Positions 44,658 through 53,484 of a DNA stretch of 64,000 nt are shown piece by piece. Both the position numbers and the translations under genes were made by a program. The notes beneath the pieces were generated by a model. That model saw only the letters and a program-made list of their open reading frames with translations. It had not been told where the DNA came from and did no database searches. Location: contig CAZCHH010000002.1 in assembly GCA_964498585.1 (NCBI GenBank), positions 1-64,000 of the forward strand, given 5' to 3'. Each line of letters starts with the position of its first letter. Within the stretch, counting starts at the first letter, position 1. Source of the stretch: JAAYJM01 sp964498585. GTDB taxonomy: Bacteria > Bacteroidota > Ignavibacteria > Kapaibacteriales > UBA2268.

Positions 44658-46958
44658 TTATATTTCAAAACTTATTCCGATGCTTGGCAATAATCCAATA
44701 GAGTCCTGAATTTTAATATCCTGAGTTCTGCTGTCCCATCTAATTCCATTTACATTTTTTCTTCCGTAAATGTTTTGAATGTCAATATATGTAACTAAAT
44801 CAAAACTACTGAAGTTCCATCGTTTATCCAAGCGAATATCTAAAGCATGGAAATCGGGGAGACGTTCTCCTTCGTTGTATTGGGAATAATCGCGTTGCCC
44901 AATTTTTTCACCTTCTGTGATAAAAGGAGTAGTAGGAATGCCTGTAGAGTAACGGAACTTCCCACTCAATTCCCATTCCTGATTAAAGCGGTATCCAATA
45001 ACTAAATTAGAAATGAACCGGGCATCAAAACTACCTGCTCTTTCTTTTCCTTCAATTGATTTGAATTTTGTTTCGCTAATTGAAATGCTTAACAATCCAT
45101 AAAGGGGGAGCTCACTCAATTTTTTTTGAACAAATATTTCCACTCCACGAGAAACTCCAGTTCCAATGCTTGTTAGTGGTTCTAATCCAAATGGAATATC
45201 GCTTGTTAAATCGTCAAAACCAGATGGAGAAAGCACCGCCTGAGGTCTGAATACCCGTGCAGGATAATTGTCATACCATTTGTAATAAGTTTCTACCTGG
45301 ATTTTCAAATCTTCCCGAAGAGTATGCTCATAACCTAATACTATTTGGTCTGACTGAATTGGTTTTAGATTTTGATTAGGGGCGCCAATTAACCAAACAT
45401 AAGATGGTGATTGGTAATATCTACCCAAGCTTAGGATTAATGCAGAAACAGGATTGAATTGATGAATGTATGAAGCACGGGGAGAAAAATAGAATTTATT
45501 TTGAAGAAAATCGTAATAATCCAATCTTGCACCTAAGGTTATTTTATTGCTGCCAAATGAAGTAGTTAAGCTACCATAAGTTGAGTTCTTAAAAACGCTT
45601 AATGTAGTATCAGTTTTTAATTCAGTAGGAATGTTATTATTATCAAGTCGTAAATATCCGGGGATATATACATCATAATCCAAATCTGGCGACCATTTAA
45701 TTTGATTACCAAGCATAAATTCAAGATGAGGGGAAATCATAAAATCCACATCAGTTTTAAAAACAATTTCATTTTCTTTTGAAAAGTTTTTAAAGATTTG
45801 CACATCTAATGAGTCATTTTGATAAGTAGAAAATTTTGTTAGGTTATGTCCGAAAGTTGCAGTTAAGAATCCATTTCCGAGAAGATGCTGCCAGGTGAGT
45901 CCAGAAAAATATTGCTTTTGATTTGGAATTGCAACTTGACTATTTTTATAAATATTATCGTCATTTTCATTATTTAAGATAACGTCGTCCAATACAGCAA
46001 TTGTAAGAAATGAAAGAGTGTTCTTTTCATCTAAACGGTAGAAAATTTTCCCTTGAAAATCCCAGTATTGAGGAATAAACGCGAAACCGGCTGCCTTAAA
46101 AATCCAATCAAGATAACTTCTTCTTGCACTAAACATATAATTTGAATTTTGATTTATCGGACCTTCAAGATTTACTCCAAATCCTGTGGCTGAAAGAACA
46201 GCTTTAGTAGTAAATCGTTCCTGATTCCCATTACGAAGTGTAATATTAGTAATAGAAGATACTTTATCGCCATATCTTGAACCGAAGGCACCTGCTGAAA
46301 AAGAAACATTTTTTACAAAGTCAATATTGATAAGCGATAATGGACCTCCGCTCGAACCTTGCGAACCGAAATGGTTTATATTAGGAACTTCAATGTTATC
46401 GACAACAAAAAGATTTTCAAAAGGAGCGCCACCGCGAACCAGCAAATCATTTCTGCCTGCCTGAGTAACGCCAACTCCAGGCAAAAGAGCCGTTGCCCTA
46501 ATTACATCTTCCTGCACCCCGGGTGCTCTCCTTATATCTTCAGAATTTAAGAACTGTGTGCTGGTTAATACATCTACTCGTTTAACGAAATATGTAGATA
46601 TTACTTCTGCTCCTTTTAATTCGATTGTTTTTTCTATTAATTCTATATCTAATATTGTAGGTTTTTGATGAGTTACAACAACATTTGTTTGAACAAAGGT
46701 TTCGTAGCCAACTCCAGAAAAACGAACTGAAATAACTCCTATTGGAGAATTATTTATAGTAAACTTTCCATCTGTTCCGGTATAAGTTCCAATGCTTGTT
46801 CCGGGTATTGCAACTGTTATACCCGGAATAATATTTTTTGTTGCTCCTGAGCGAACTGTTCCGGTTATTGTTCCGTCATTTTCGTTTGCAAAAGTAAAAT
46901 TTAGTAAAGATATGTTGACTAAAATTATTGCTATTAAACAGATTGTAAAACTTCTCAT
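44658..46958 (-). CDS. TonB-dependent outer-membrane receptor
   Basis: 766 residues. Signal peptide (ICLIAIILVNISLLNFTFA), then a CarboxypepD_reg-like domain (GTITGTVRSGATKNIIPGIT ... GVGYETFVQTNV), then the plug (EDVIRATALLPGVGV, DLLVRGGAPFENLFVVDNIE, VSSITNITLRNG) and a C-terminal beta barrel. There is no SusC-like signature and no SusD gene beside it, so the cargo is unknown. GAGGAATATG supplies a Shine-Dalgarno sequence. The lipoprotein at 44062 follows and may be its partner. Confidence 0.9.
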   Translation of the reverse strand: MRSFTICLIAIILVNISLLNFTFANENDGTITGTVRSGATKNIIPGITVAIPGTSIGTYTGTDGKFTINNSPIGVISVRFSGVGYETFVQTNVVVTHQKPTILDIELIEKTIELKGAEVISTYFVKRVDVLTSTQFLNSEDIRRAPGVQEDVIRATALLPGVGVTQAGRNDLLVRGGAPFENLFVVDNIEVPNINHFGSQGSSGGPLSLINIDFVKNVSFSAGAFGSRYGDKVSSITNITLRNGNQERFTTKAVLSATGFGVNLEGPINQNSNYMFSARRSYLDWIFKAAGFAFIPQYWDFQGKIFYRLDEKNTLSFLTIAVLDDVILNNENDDNIYKNSQVAIPNQKQYFSGLTWQHLLGNGFLTATFGHNLTKFSTYQNDSLDVQIFKNFSKENEIVFKTDVDFMISPHLEFMLGNQIKWSPDLDYDVYIPGYLRLDNNNIPTELKTDTTLSVFKNSTYGSLTTSFGSNKITLGARLDYYDFLQNKFYFSPRASYIHQFNPVSALILSLGRYYQSPSYVWLIGAPNQNLKPIQSDQIVLGYEHTLREDLKIQVETYYKWYDNYPARVFRPQAVLSPSGFDDLTSDIPFGLEPLTSIGTGVSRGVEIFVQKKLSELPLYGLLSISISETKFKSIEGKERAGSFDARFISNLVIGYRFNQEWELSGKFRYSTGIPTTPFITEGEKIGQRDYSQYNEGERLPDFHALDIRLDKRWNFSSFDLVTYIDIQNIYGRKNVNGIRWDSRTQDIKIQDSIGLLPSIGISFEI

Positions 46959-47202
46959 ATTCCTCGCCAGTAATATTTAATAATGCGTATATACGTTAAA
47001 ATAATTTTTTTATTGTTTTTTAAATCTATAAATAATACAGATTTGGGATTGTATGCTTAAACTATTCTTTTGCAATTAACTTAACAAAATCTGCCTGCTT
47101 TTCAAATACTTCTATTATAGCAGATGTAAAATCCATAATTCTTCAATAAAAATCTAATCAAATCAAAATTATTCTTTATTTTATTATTTCTATTTATTTG
47201 AT

Positions 47203-47210
47203 TAATTTTG
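47203..47210 (+). promoter_or_regulatory. TAnnTTTG -7 box upstream of the toxin-antitoxin pair
   Basis: TAATTTTG lies 48 nt before the antitoxin ATG. No good -33 TTG is found 19-21 nt upstream. The surrounding 46959-47257 region has no supported gene. Confidence 0.35.
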
Positions 47211-47257
47211 AATTTAATTAAGTGTATTTATTTGTTTTATTTAAATAATCAAATAAA

Positions 47258-47464
47258 ATGATAACTTTTAATGAAATATTAGAAAATGTAGAATCATTAA
47301 GCATTGAAGATAAGTTCAGTTTATCTGAAATAATTAAAAAAAGAGCAATAGAAGAGCGCAGGCAGGAAATATTAAAAATTGCCAATGAATCTTACAAAGA
47401 GTACAAAGACGGAAAGATAGCTCCAATGACTGTTTCAGAATTTTTCGAGGAACTAACAAATTGA
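47258..47464 (+). CDS. Antitoxin of a RelE/YafQ-type module
   Basis: 68 residues, helical and charged (ILENVESLSIEDKFSLSEII, IEERRQEILKIANESYKEY), ending EFFEELTN. This is the size and composition of small antitoxins found before RelE-family toxins. Its stop overlaps the toxin start (TTGA). It should neutralise the toxin and perhaps repress the promoter. I recognise it mainly by its position. Confidence 0.72.
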   Translation: MITFNEILENVESLSIEDKFSLSEIIKKRAIEERRQEILKIANESYKEYKDGKIAPMTVSEFFEELTN

Positions 47465-47739
47465 GTTATGTGCTTTATTTTAGTTCGAGTTTTAAAAGAA
47501 CTGTAAAAAAATTTTCTAAAAATTCTGATTTTATGATTGATTTACATTCTACTCTATCCTTACTTTCAGAGAATCCTTTTAATCTTAAATTAAAAACTCA
47601 TAAATTAAAAGGAACTTTAGAAGGATTATATGCATGTAGCGTTAATTATAGCTTTAGAATAATTTTTAGATTTCTAAAAGAACTAAATAAAACTAATATT
47701 CTACTTATTGATTTAGGTACACACGACGAAGTGTATTAA
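47461..47739 (+). CDS. RelE/YafQ-like mRNA interferase toxin
   Basis: 92 residues in the RelE fold: YVLYFSSSFKRTVKKFSKN at the start, LKTHKLKGTLEGLYACSVNYSFRIIF in the middle (17-residue core KLKGTLEGLYACSVNYS) and a C-terminal LIDLGTHDEVY. The ...GTHDEVY ending is typical of YafQ/HigB-like toxins that cleave mRNA on the ribosome. Translation starts at TTG, overlapping the antitoxin stop by 4 nt. The frame is intact, unlike the YoeB-like toxin at 25092. leuC starts 44 nt downstream, so a read-through link is possible. Confidence 0.85.
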   Translation: MSYVLYFSSSFKRTVKKFSKNSDFMIDLHSTLSLLSENPFNLKLKTHKLKGTLEGLYACSVNYSFRIIFRFLKELNKTNILLIDLGTHDEVY

Positions 47740-47783
47740 ATATTAACGAATTAAATAAATTCTATTCAAAAAAAGAGGATTTA

Positions 47784-49073
47784 ATGAAACAAACATTAGT
47801 TCAAAAAATACTCGCAAGAGCAAGCGGAAAGCAATTTGTTTCCGTTGGTGATATAGTTGAGCCAAAAGTGGATTTGGCAATGTCTCACGAAAACGCTGCT
47901 CTTGTTATGAATCAGTTTCATGAAATTTACAGCGGAACTGGTTTAGAGCCAAAAGTATGGGACGCAAAGCGGATTGCAATTATATTCGACCACCGCGTTC
48001 CCGCAGAAAGTAAAAAAACTGCTACTAATCAGAAGAAAATTAGAAATTTCGTTCAAGCACAAGGTATTGAGAAATTTCATGATATACGTGGCGACGAAAT
48101 GGGAATTTGCCACCAAATACTGCCAGAATACGGATATGTCCGTCCGGGCTACGTTGTCGTTGGAACAGACAGCCACACAACATCACACGGCGCTTTGGGA
48201 GCATTCGCATTTGGTATAGGTGCAACAGAAATGGCAGCCGTATGGACTTTGGGCGCTGTTCTAAACGTTCCCGTTCCAGCAACTATTAAAGTTATAGCAA
48301 ATGGTAAGTTTAGTCCATTCGTTCAACCAAAAGATTTGATTTTATACTTAATCGGTAAAATCTCCGCCGAAGGTGCAAACTTCAAAGTCCTTGAATATCA
48401 CGGCTCTACTTTCAAAACTATGAATACTTCAGGACGATTAACAGTAAGCAATATGAGCGTCGAAGCAGGTGCTACCTCTGGTATCGTTCCGGCAGACGAA
48501 GAAACTTTGAGTTATTTACGCGAGGTTGCAGGTGTTAAAGAAAATATTGAAATCGTAACACCAGACGAAGATGCAGAATACGACAGCATCGTTGTTATTG
48601 ATGTAAATACATTGGAGCCACAAATTGCCTGTCCTCATACTGTCGATAACGTAAAACCAGTTACAGCACTCGAAGGTTTGGAAGTTCAGCAAATCGTTAT
48701 TGGTTCCTGCACAAATGGAAGATTAGACGATTTGGAAACTGCTGCAAACATTATGAAAGGCAAGAAAGTCGCAAAGAATACACGTATGCTTATTTTCCCT
48801 GCTTCTACCCGTATTTATCAGGAAGCAATGGATAAGGGATATTTAAGTACATTGCTTAAAGCCGGAGCTGTAATTATGAATCCGGGCTGCGGACCTTGTC
48901 TTGGCGTCCATCAAGGTGCATTAGGCGATGGTGAAGTTGCTCTTTCCACAACTAATCGTAATTTCAAAGGCAGAATGGGCAATCCAAATTCAGAAGTATA
49001 TCTTTGTTCCCCTGCAGTTGCTGCTGCTTCTGCTATTACAGGTAAAATCACTGACCCAAGGAAAGGAGCATAA
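47784..49073 (+). CDS. leuC: 3-isopropylmalate dehydratase large subunit (archaeal-type LeuC)
   Basis: 4Fe-4S isomerase of leucine synthesis. The 429 residues are the shorter LeuC/homoaconitase type (about 420) rather than the 466 of E. coli. Visible are VVGTDSHTTSHGALGAFAFG, IGSCTNGRLDDL and PGCGPCLGVHQG, with the three cluster cysteines in SCTNG and CGPC. The small subunit follows 1 nt after. Homoaconitase or methylmalate/citramalate-type activity cannot be excluded from sequence, and leuA and leuB are not in the window. AAAAGAGGATTT precedes the ATG. Confidence 0.92.
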   Translation: MKQTLVQKILARASGKQFVSVGDIVEPKVDLAMSHENAALVMNQFHEIYSGTGLEPKVWDAKRIAIIFDHRVPAESKKTATNQKKIRNFVQAQGIEKFHDIRGDEMGICHQILPEYGYVRPGYVVVGTDSHTTSHGALGAFAFGIGATEMAAVWTLGAVLNVPVPATIKVIANGKFSPFVQPKDLILYLIGKISAEGANFKVLEYHGSTFKTMNTSGRLTVSNMSVEAGATSGIVPADEETLSYLREVAGVKENIEIVTPDEDAEYDSIVVIDVNTLEPQIACPHTVDNVKPVTALEGLEVQQIVIGSCTNGRLDDLETAANIMKGKKVAKNTRMLIFPASTRIYQEAMDKGYLSTLLKAGAVIMNPGCGPCLGVHQGALGDGEVALSTTNRNFKGRMGNPNSEVYLCSPAVAAASAITGKITDPRKGA

Positions 49074-49074
49074 A

Positions 49075-49563
49075 ATGGCAAAAGTAATTTATAAATTAGA
49101 AGATGACATTTCTACCGATATTATTTATCCCGGTAGATATATGGCAACAGTGCTGCCAACAGAGACGCCACAGTATTGCTTTGACGACATTACCGACTTA
49201 AACAAAATGCTTAATAGCAAGCAGGTGCCTGATAGAAGTGTAATTCTTGCTGGAAAGAACTTCGGTTGCGGCTCTTCACGTGAGCAAGCTGCTTCAACTT
49301 TAAAAGGGCATAATTTAATAATTGTAGCAAGGAATTTTGCACGTATTTTCCTTCAAAACAGCGTAAATCTCGGTTTGCAAACTGTAAGCTGTCCGGAAAT
49401 TGATGCAAAAGTCGGCGATGAATTAGAAATTTCCGATAAAAAAGTTATAAATAAAACAACAGGAAAAACTTTTGACGTTATTCCATTACAAAAAGCACAG
49501 CAGGAAATCGTTGATGCCGGTGGTTTGATTGCCTATACAAGAAAACGCTTGATGGAAAAGTAG
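49075..49563 (+). CDS. leuD: 3-isopropylmalate dehydratase small subunit
   Basis: 162 residues, the swivelling small subunit paired with LeuC. The loop YPGRYMATVLP includes the substrate-selecting YLRT-equivalent position, and GKNFGCGSSREQA is the conserved signature that contacts the cluster domain. An upstream in-frame ATG at 48928 would lie inside leuC and is discounted; the ATG at 49075 has AAAGGAG about 5 nt before it. The length fits the archaeal-type HACN/LeuD small subunit (about 165). Confidence 0.92.
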   Translation: MAKVIYKLEDDISTDIIYPGRYMATVLPTETPQYCFDDITDLNKMLNSKQVPDRSVILAGKNFGCGSSREQAASTLKGHNLIIVARNFARIFLQNSVNLGLQTVSCPEIDAKVGDELEISDKKVINKTTGKTFDVIPLQKAQQEIVDAGGLIAYTRKRLMEK

Positions 49564-49902
49564 CAATATCATTCCGAATCCCTAGATAAAGGAAAACCTT
49601 TATTTAAATTGAGATGACATAATTAAAAGTGTCATTCTGACGGATGTCAGAATCCATCTTATTAATATTCAACGCTATTCAATTTTAGCTATTTCATTGA
49701 AACATTTGGGCTTGTCCAAATGTATCGTGAGCAAGTTCACTTGCCTTCCCAAGATGGATTCTTGCATACGCCAGAATGACAGACAAACGTAAAGATGTCA
49801 TAGGTAACGAAGTGAGGAATCTCCAATGTTGGATTAACAAGGATTTGTGAGATTCTTCGCTTCGCTCGAAATGACATTTTTAGAATTCCCTATAAAAAAA
49901 TT
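49564..49902. repeat. Intergenic repeats: composite GTCATTCTGA elements
   Basis: 49631-49780 is a 150-bp element with imperfect 30-bp ends (GTCATTCTGACGGATGTCAG..., complementary at 25 of 30 positions), enclosing a CATTTGGGC/GTCCAAATG palindrome at 49703-49722. 49797-49875 is a second element, GTCATAGGTAACGAAGTGAGG...TTCGCTCGAAATGAC. A CATTCCGAATCC fragment lies at about 49570. No gene is seen. Confidence 0.75.
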
Positions 49903-51831
49903 ATGAGATTAATTACAAATATATTGCTTTTAATTTTTCCGGTGCTTTGTTTTTCGCAAAATGATACAATTCCAAAAGTAGATAGCATAGCAGCAGAAAA
50001 ACCGGATACACTTTATTTTCACAAACCTGTAAAATCGCACGGAAGCTCGTTTCTTATTCCTTATAAGCATTACACTAAAATAAATAAAACAGATTTTCCT
50101 TTTGAAAACTACCAAACCAGCACCGATTTAATTCATAATAAATTATCAGCTTTTCCGCTTTCGCTCGGAAATATTGGGAAATTCAACAGCTTAGCAATAA
50201 ATGGTGCTTACGCTCATCAAATCAGCACAAGTTATAATAGCCGTCCAATGTTTGACATATTTGATAGAAAATACAATTTAGAGCAATTTCCTGCTGAGTT
50301 CTTTGAAAATATAGAAATCTTAACCGGAACAGATGCCGTCAGCTTTTCTGATAATTCATCCGGAGCTATGCTAAATTTTCAGGAAATTATATACAATACA
50401 AACACACCCTTTACAAAACTTTGGTTTGCACAGGCAGATTACGACTTTATTGGTTCTGATGGTATTTTCAGTCAAAATATAGCAAAAGATTTAAACTTCA
50501 CTTTCGGATTCCGCTCGCTTTTTTCAAATGGAAGATATGACAACAACTGGCTTGAAAGTTGGAATGCACGCGTTTTGCTTAGATATAATATGTCTGATTT
50601 GTCATGCATTTCTATTGTCTATAATTTCGTCAATATGGGAAATGGCACAAATGGCGGTATTAAGTCTGATACAGCAGATTTCACCGATGATTTGACTGCT
50701 GCTGTTTTATATAAGGATTTGAATGACCGCGTTTTCAGGAATGAATTAAATTTAACATACAGCCAGATTTTAAATAAAGATACTACTCAGGCATTTACAA
50801 CATCGCTTTTCTTTGCAGATGAGGACTGGACTATTCACAGACAGGATGATATGCTGCAGGCAAATGACACCTTGAATAATATTTATTATTCTGCACCTCA
50901 AATCGGTTTTAATTTCAGATATGAAATGTCAATTTTAAAGTTCTTGACTATTCGTGCAGGAACAAACTTTTTGCATTACGAACTACCAGAAACATATTAT
51001 TTCAGCAGTAAAACCGACAATGAAATTGCTTTCTTTGTCCATTCTGAAATAAAGCTAACTGAAAAATTTTCTATAATTCAAGGAAACCGCTGGACTAAGA
51101 AAAAGGAAAACAGCTTCATTTCAAGCGGTGGAAAAATCTGCTATTCAAATAACGATAACTTAAATTTATCATTGGATTTATCTTACAGCGAAACTCGGAA
51201 TATTCCTTTATTTACTTCTAACTTAAATAAGGAAAAAAACTTGCTGATTTTAGCAAATATGGAATTAAAATTCAGCAAATCTAAATTTAATATAACTTTA
51301 TATAATAGAAACGTTATTGAACCAATTCTTTTCGAGCCAGTTTATGAAAATGATGTAATGGCCAATACAATTCCAAAGAATATTGAGAACTATTCTGTTT
51401 TTGGTGGTTCTATCAACTTTGAAACTGCTGTTTTCAAATCATTTTTTGTCAATGCTAATGTTCAATCGAATTATGTAAGTAGTGAAATGAAAGAAGTAAA
51501 AAATCTGTTTCCTCTGTTTTATGGAAATTTAATCATTTACTATAAGTTGCAAATCGGCGAAAGTATATTGAATGTCGGTGCTAAAGTTGGTTTCATAAGC
51601 AAATTCAAAGGATTAAGTTATGTTCCTTTTAACAGGACTTATGTTTATAGAGGAGTCGAATCTGGCAATCGATTTACCGGTTTAGATTTATTCTTATCAG
51701 CAAAACTCGGAAATGCATACATTAAAGCTACATACCAAAACCTATTGTCAAATGAATATTATTATGTTCCTTTGTATCCTGTTTTAGATGGTAATCTGCG
51801 TCTTTCGCTGCAATGGAGCTTTTTTGATTAG
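49903..51831 (+). CDS. TonB-dependent-receptor-like outer-membrane beta-barrel protein
   Basis: 642 residues with a signal peptide (LITNILLLIFPVLCFSQ). The plug-like region reads FFENIEILTGTDAVSFSDNS followed by a long barrel of alternating strands, ending LRLSLQWSFFD with the aromatic next to the C-terminus typical of barrels. No CarboxypepD_reg domain is present, unlike 44658. It lies alone after repeats; the ligand is unknown. A T9SS domain is absent. I call it a receptor-like porin by pattern, not by proven orthology. Confidence 0.8.
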   Translation: MRLITNILLLIFPVLCFSQNDTIPKVDSIAAEKPDTLYFHKPVKSHGSSFLIPYKHYTKINKTDFPFENYQTSTDLIHNKLSAFPLSLGNIGKFNSLAINGAYAHQISTSYNSRPMFDIFDRKYNLEQFPAEFFENIEILTGTDAVSFSDNSSGAMLNFQEIIYNTNTPFTKLWFAQADYDFIGSDGIFSQNIAKDLNFTFGFRSLFSNGRYDNNWLESWNARVLLRYNMSDLSCISIVYNFVNMGNGTNGGIKSDTADFTDDLTAAVLYKDLNDRVFRNELNLTYSQILNKDTTQAFTTSLFFADEDWTIHRQDDMLQANDTLNNIYYSAPQIGFNFRYEMSILKFLTIRAGTNFLHYELPETYYFSSKTDNEIAFFVHSEIKLTEKFSIIQGNRWTKKKENSFISSGGKICYSNNDNLNLSLDLSYSETRNIPLFTSNLNKEKNLLILANMELKFSKSKFNITLYNRNVIEPILFEPVYENDVMANTIPKNIENYSVFGGSINFETAVFKSFFVNANVQSNYVSSEMKEVKNLFPLFYGNLIIYYKLQIGESILNVGAKVGFISKFKGLSYVPFNRTYVYRGVESGNRFTGLDLFLSAKLGNAYIKATYQNLLSNEYYYVPLYPVLDGNLRLSLQWSFFD

Positions 51832-51866
51832 GGTAGTATTTTATTGAAAACCTGATAAACATTTCT

Positions 51867-51922
51867 TGTCATTCCGAATCCCGTGATAAAGGGAGACCTT
51901 TATCACGGGATTCGGAATGACA
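51867..51922. repeat. Perfect 26-bp-arm hairpin with a GAGA loop
   Basis: Left arm 51867-51892 (TGTCATTCCGAATCCCGTGA...) and right arm 51897-51922 are exact complements around GAGA, a GNRA-type tetraloop. Fragments of the same arm (GGGATTCGGAATGACA) recur at 32820-32970, 39205, 43065 and 51970, so this is a complete copy of a dispersed element. Confidence 0.85.
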
Positions 51923-52030
51923 GTGTAAATTGATGTCATCTCCATTTAAATAAAGCACTTGCTTTATCAGGGGATTCGAAATGACACAATATAATAAGTC
52001 TTTTTACGAATAACTACACTAGGAGGGTTG

Positions 52031-52310
52031 AGAACTCCTGACGCCTCGAAGTATTTTTATCTATCTGCTTAAAAATCAAGACCTATATAATAAAGAGTAA
52101 TATTAAAAAGTCATTAGTAATCAAAAAATGCAGAACTCCTGACGCCTCGAAATTTTTTATTTCGCATATTTTAAAATTTGAGATTATGTTTTAAAAAATA
52201 TTACCAATAAGTCATTAGTTATTTGTAATAATACTAATGACTAATAACCATATTATTCTTTACGAAACAATTCTCATAACTCCTTATATTAGTTATGGGG
52301 CAGGAGTTCT
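52031..52310. mobile_element. MITE-like element with direct and inverted AGAACTCCTG ends
   Basis: AGAACTCCTGACGCCTCGAA occurs exactly twice in direct orientation (52031-52050 and 52132-52151) and its first 10 bp in inverted form at 52301-52310. 52132-52310 is a 179-bp unit with inverted ends, related to 55329-55533. The extra left copy suggests a partial or tandem insertion. No coding frame is present. Confidence 0.7.
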
Positions 52311-52339
52311 AAAACTCAGACCGCAGTGATAATCCTTCA

Positions 52340-52990
52340 TTATATCTCCAAATTAAATTTATAACAAATGTTTAACATTAAAAGATTGGGAACATATAAA
52401 TCCTTATACTCTATTGTTGGTAAAGCAAATAATGTTCTATTTTGAAGTTGTAAGTTTAGTGCTTTACTTAATATAAGATTTAACCCAATTCCAGCATCAA
52501 GAGCATAATACTCTTCTTTTGGGCTAATGCCCATAAAACCAAAGTGAAAACACATTCTAAATTTAGATGGGGCTGCTGAAGTATATACCTTAACAACGCC
52601 AGATAAACCTACTTGTGCATATAAATTATCATTAATTTTAACAAAATGTTTATCTATAATGTTATCTTTTTTTGAAGGTTTAGCAAGCCATGAATGAGAA
52701 TACAACTCAAAAGAAAAAATATGAGATTTTGTAAAAGGTATTTCTAATCCCAAACCAAGAGTTGTTGCAATATTAAAATAATCGTTCCAACCCTTTGTTT
52801 TAATGAGAATATTAAAATTTGAGCCATAAGCTATTCCTAAACCACCAACAACTATGAAATCTATTCCTTTTTCTTCTTTTTTACTTGAATCAGCTAAAAC
52901 TGTGCTTTCATTAGCAAAACCAATTAAGGAATTGAAATAAAATAAGCAAAGCAAAACAAAACTACTATTTAAAAATCCAAAATTTCTCAT
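52340..52990 (-). CDS. Exported outer-membrane-type beta-barrel protein, unknown function
   Basis: 216 residues. A signal peptide (SSFVLLCLFYFNSLIGFANE) leads to short alternating strands such as IDFIVVGGLGIAYGSNFNIL, FNIATTLGLGLEIPFT, CFHFGFMGISP and LMLNICYKFNLEI. The last residues LNICYKF fit a terminal barrel strand. The length suggests an 8-stranded barrel of the OmpA/OmpX-like type. No family is recognised. No close partner gene; the neighbours are repeats and a transposase remnant. Confidence 0.65.
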   Translation of the reverse strand: MRNFGFLNSSFVLLCLFYFNSLIGFANESTVLADSSKKEEKGIDFIVVGGLGIAYGSNFNILIKTKGWNDYFNIATTLGLGLEIPFTKSHIFSFELYSHSWLAKPSKKDNIIDKHFVKINDNLYAQVGLSGVVKVYTSAAPSKFRMCFHFGFMGISPKEEYYALDAGIGLNLILSKALNLQLQNRTLFALPTIEYKDLYVPNLLMLNICYKFNLEI

Positions 52991-53247
52991 AATTTTTTCT
53001 TAATAAAATTTTTAATTATAACCATATTCCGTGAGAAAAAAATAGCTTATATTATTTTTGTCAAAATTATGGAAATTTTTTAAATTGTTTCTTTTTTTAT
53101 ATTTTTATATTTTCTACATCGTTTTTTTTATTATTTTACTCAAGTTTTAATCAAAATATACTCTTTTTTTCATTTGCAAGCATAGAACTCCATTGTAGTC
53201 CCTAAAACCTATTCTTTTTACATTATTTCTTTTGTCTTTACTTGTCT

Positions 53248-53484
53248 TTATCCGAACAAAGCAACGAAGCACGGCGTCCATAAGTATTCTTCAAACACTT
53301 TAATTGTATTCTTATGTGCTTTTGATATATACTGACGTGCCATATACATTATATTCTGCAACACCGTTCGAATTCGTAGGCGTAATCCACGTTTGCCAGA
53401 AACTAATCTTGTCGCCAATAATTCTTTGCCTAAAAATCGAAGCAAATTAAATGCAAGCATTCCCAAAAGCATTAGCGCAATTAA
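53248..53484 (-). pseudogene. C-terminal remnant of an IS1380-like transposase
   Basis: About 74-79 codons (MLLGMLAFNLLRFLGKELL ... LRIRTVLQNIMYMARQYISK ... WTPCFVALFG) resemble the C-terminus of IS1380-family DDE transposases, where LLRxLG and RIRTVxQ motifs occur. The frame is closed upstream by TGA at 53487-53485 and no DDE-bearing N-terminal part exists; the remnant abuts the yigZ stop. No intact inverted repeat was found. The family assignment is from memory and is tentative; a remnant of another IS4-type element is the alternative. Confidence 0.55.

Larger units (their letters stand above)
51832..52339. repeat. Intergenic repeats, including a MITE-like element
   Basis: Contains the perfect hairpin 51867-51922, a TTTAAATAAAGC...GGGGATTCGAAATGACAC fragment at about 51947-51986, and the duplicated-end element 52031-52310. 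No gene is seen. Confidence 0.7.

Noticed and set aside
47062..47136. 24-codon minus-strand ORF (MDFTSAIIEVFEKQADFVKL...)
   Set aside because: Too short to support; no ribosome site or homology. It could be a fossil of a gene end but nothing proves it.
48928..49074. N-terminal extension of LeuD
   Set aside because: It lies within leuC in another frame; the start at 49075 has a Shine-Dalgarno sequence and gives a normal LeuD length.
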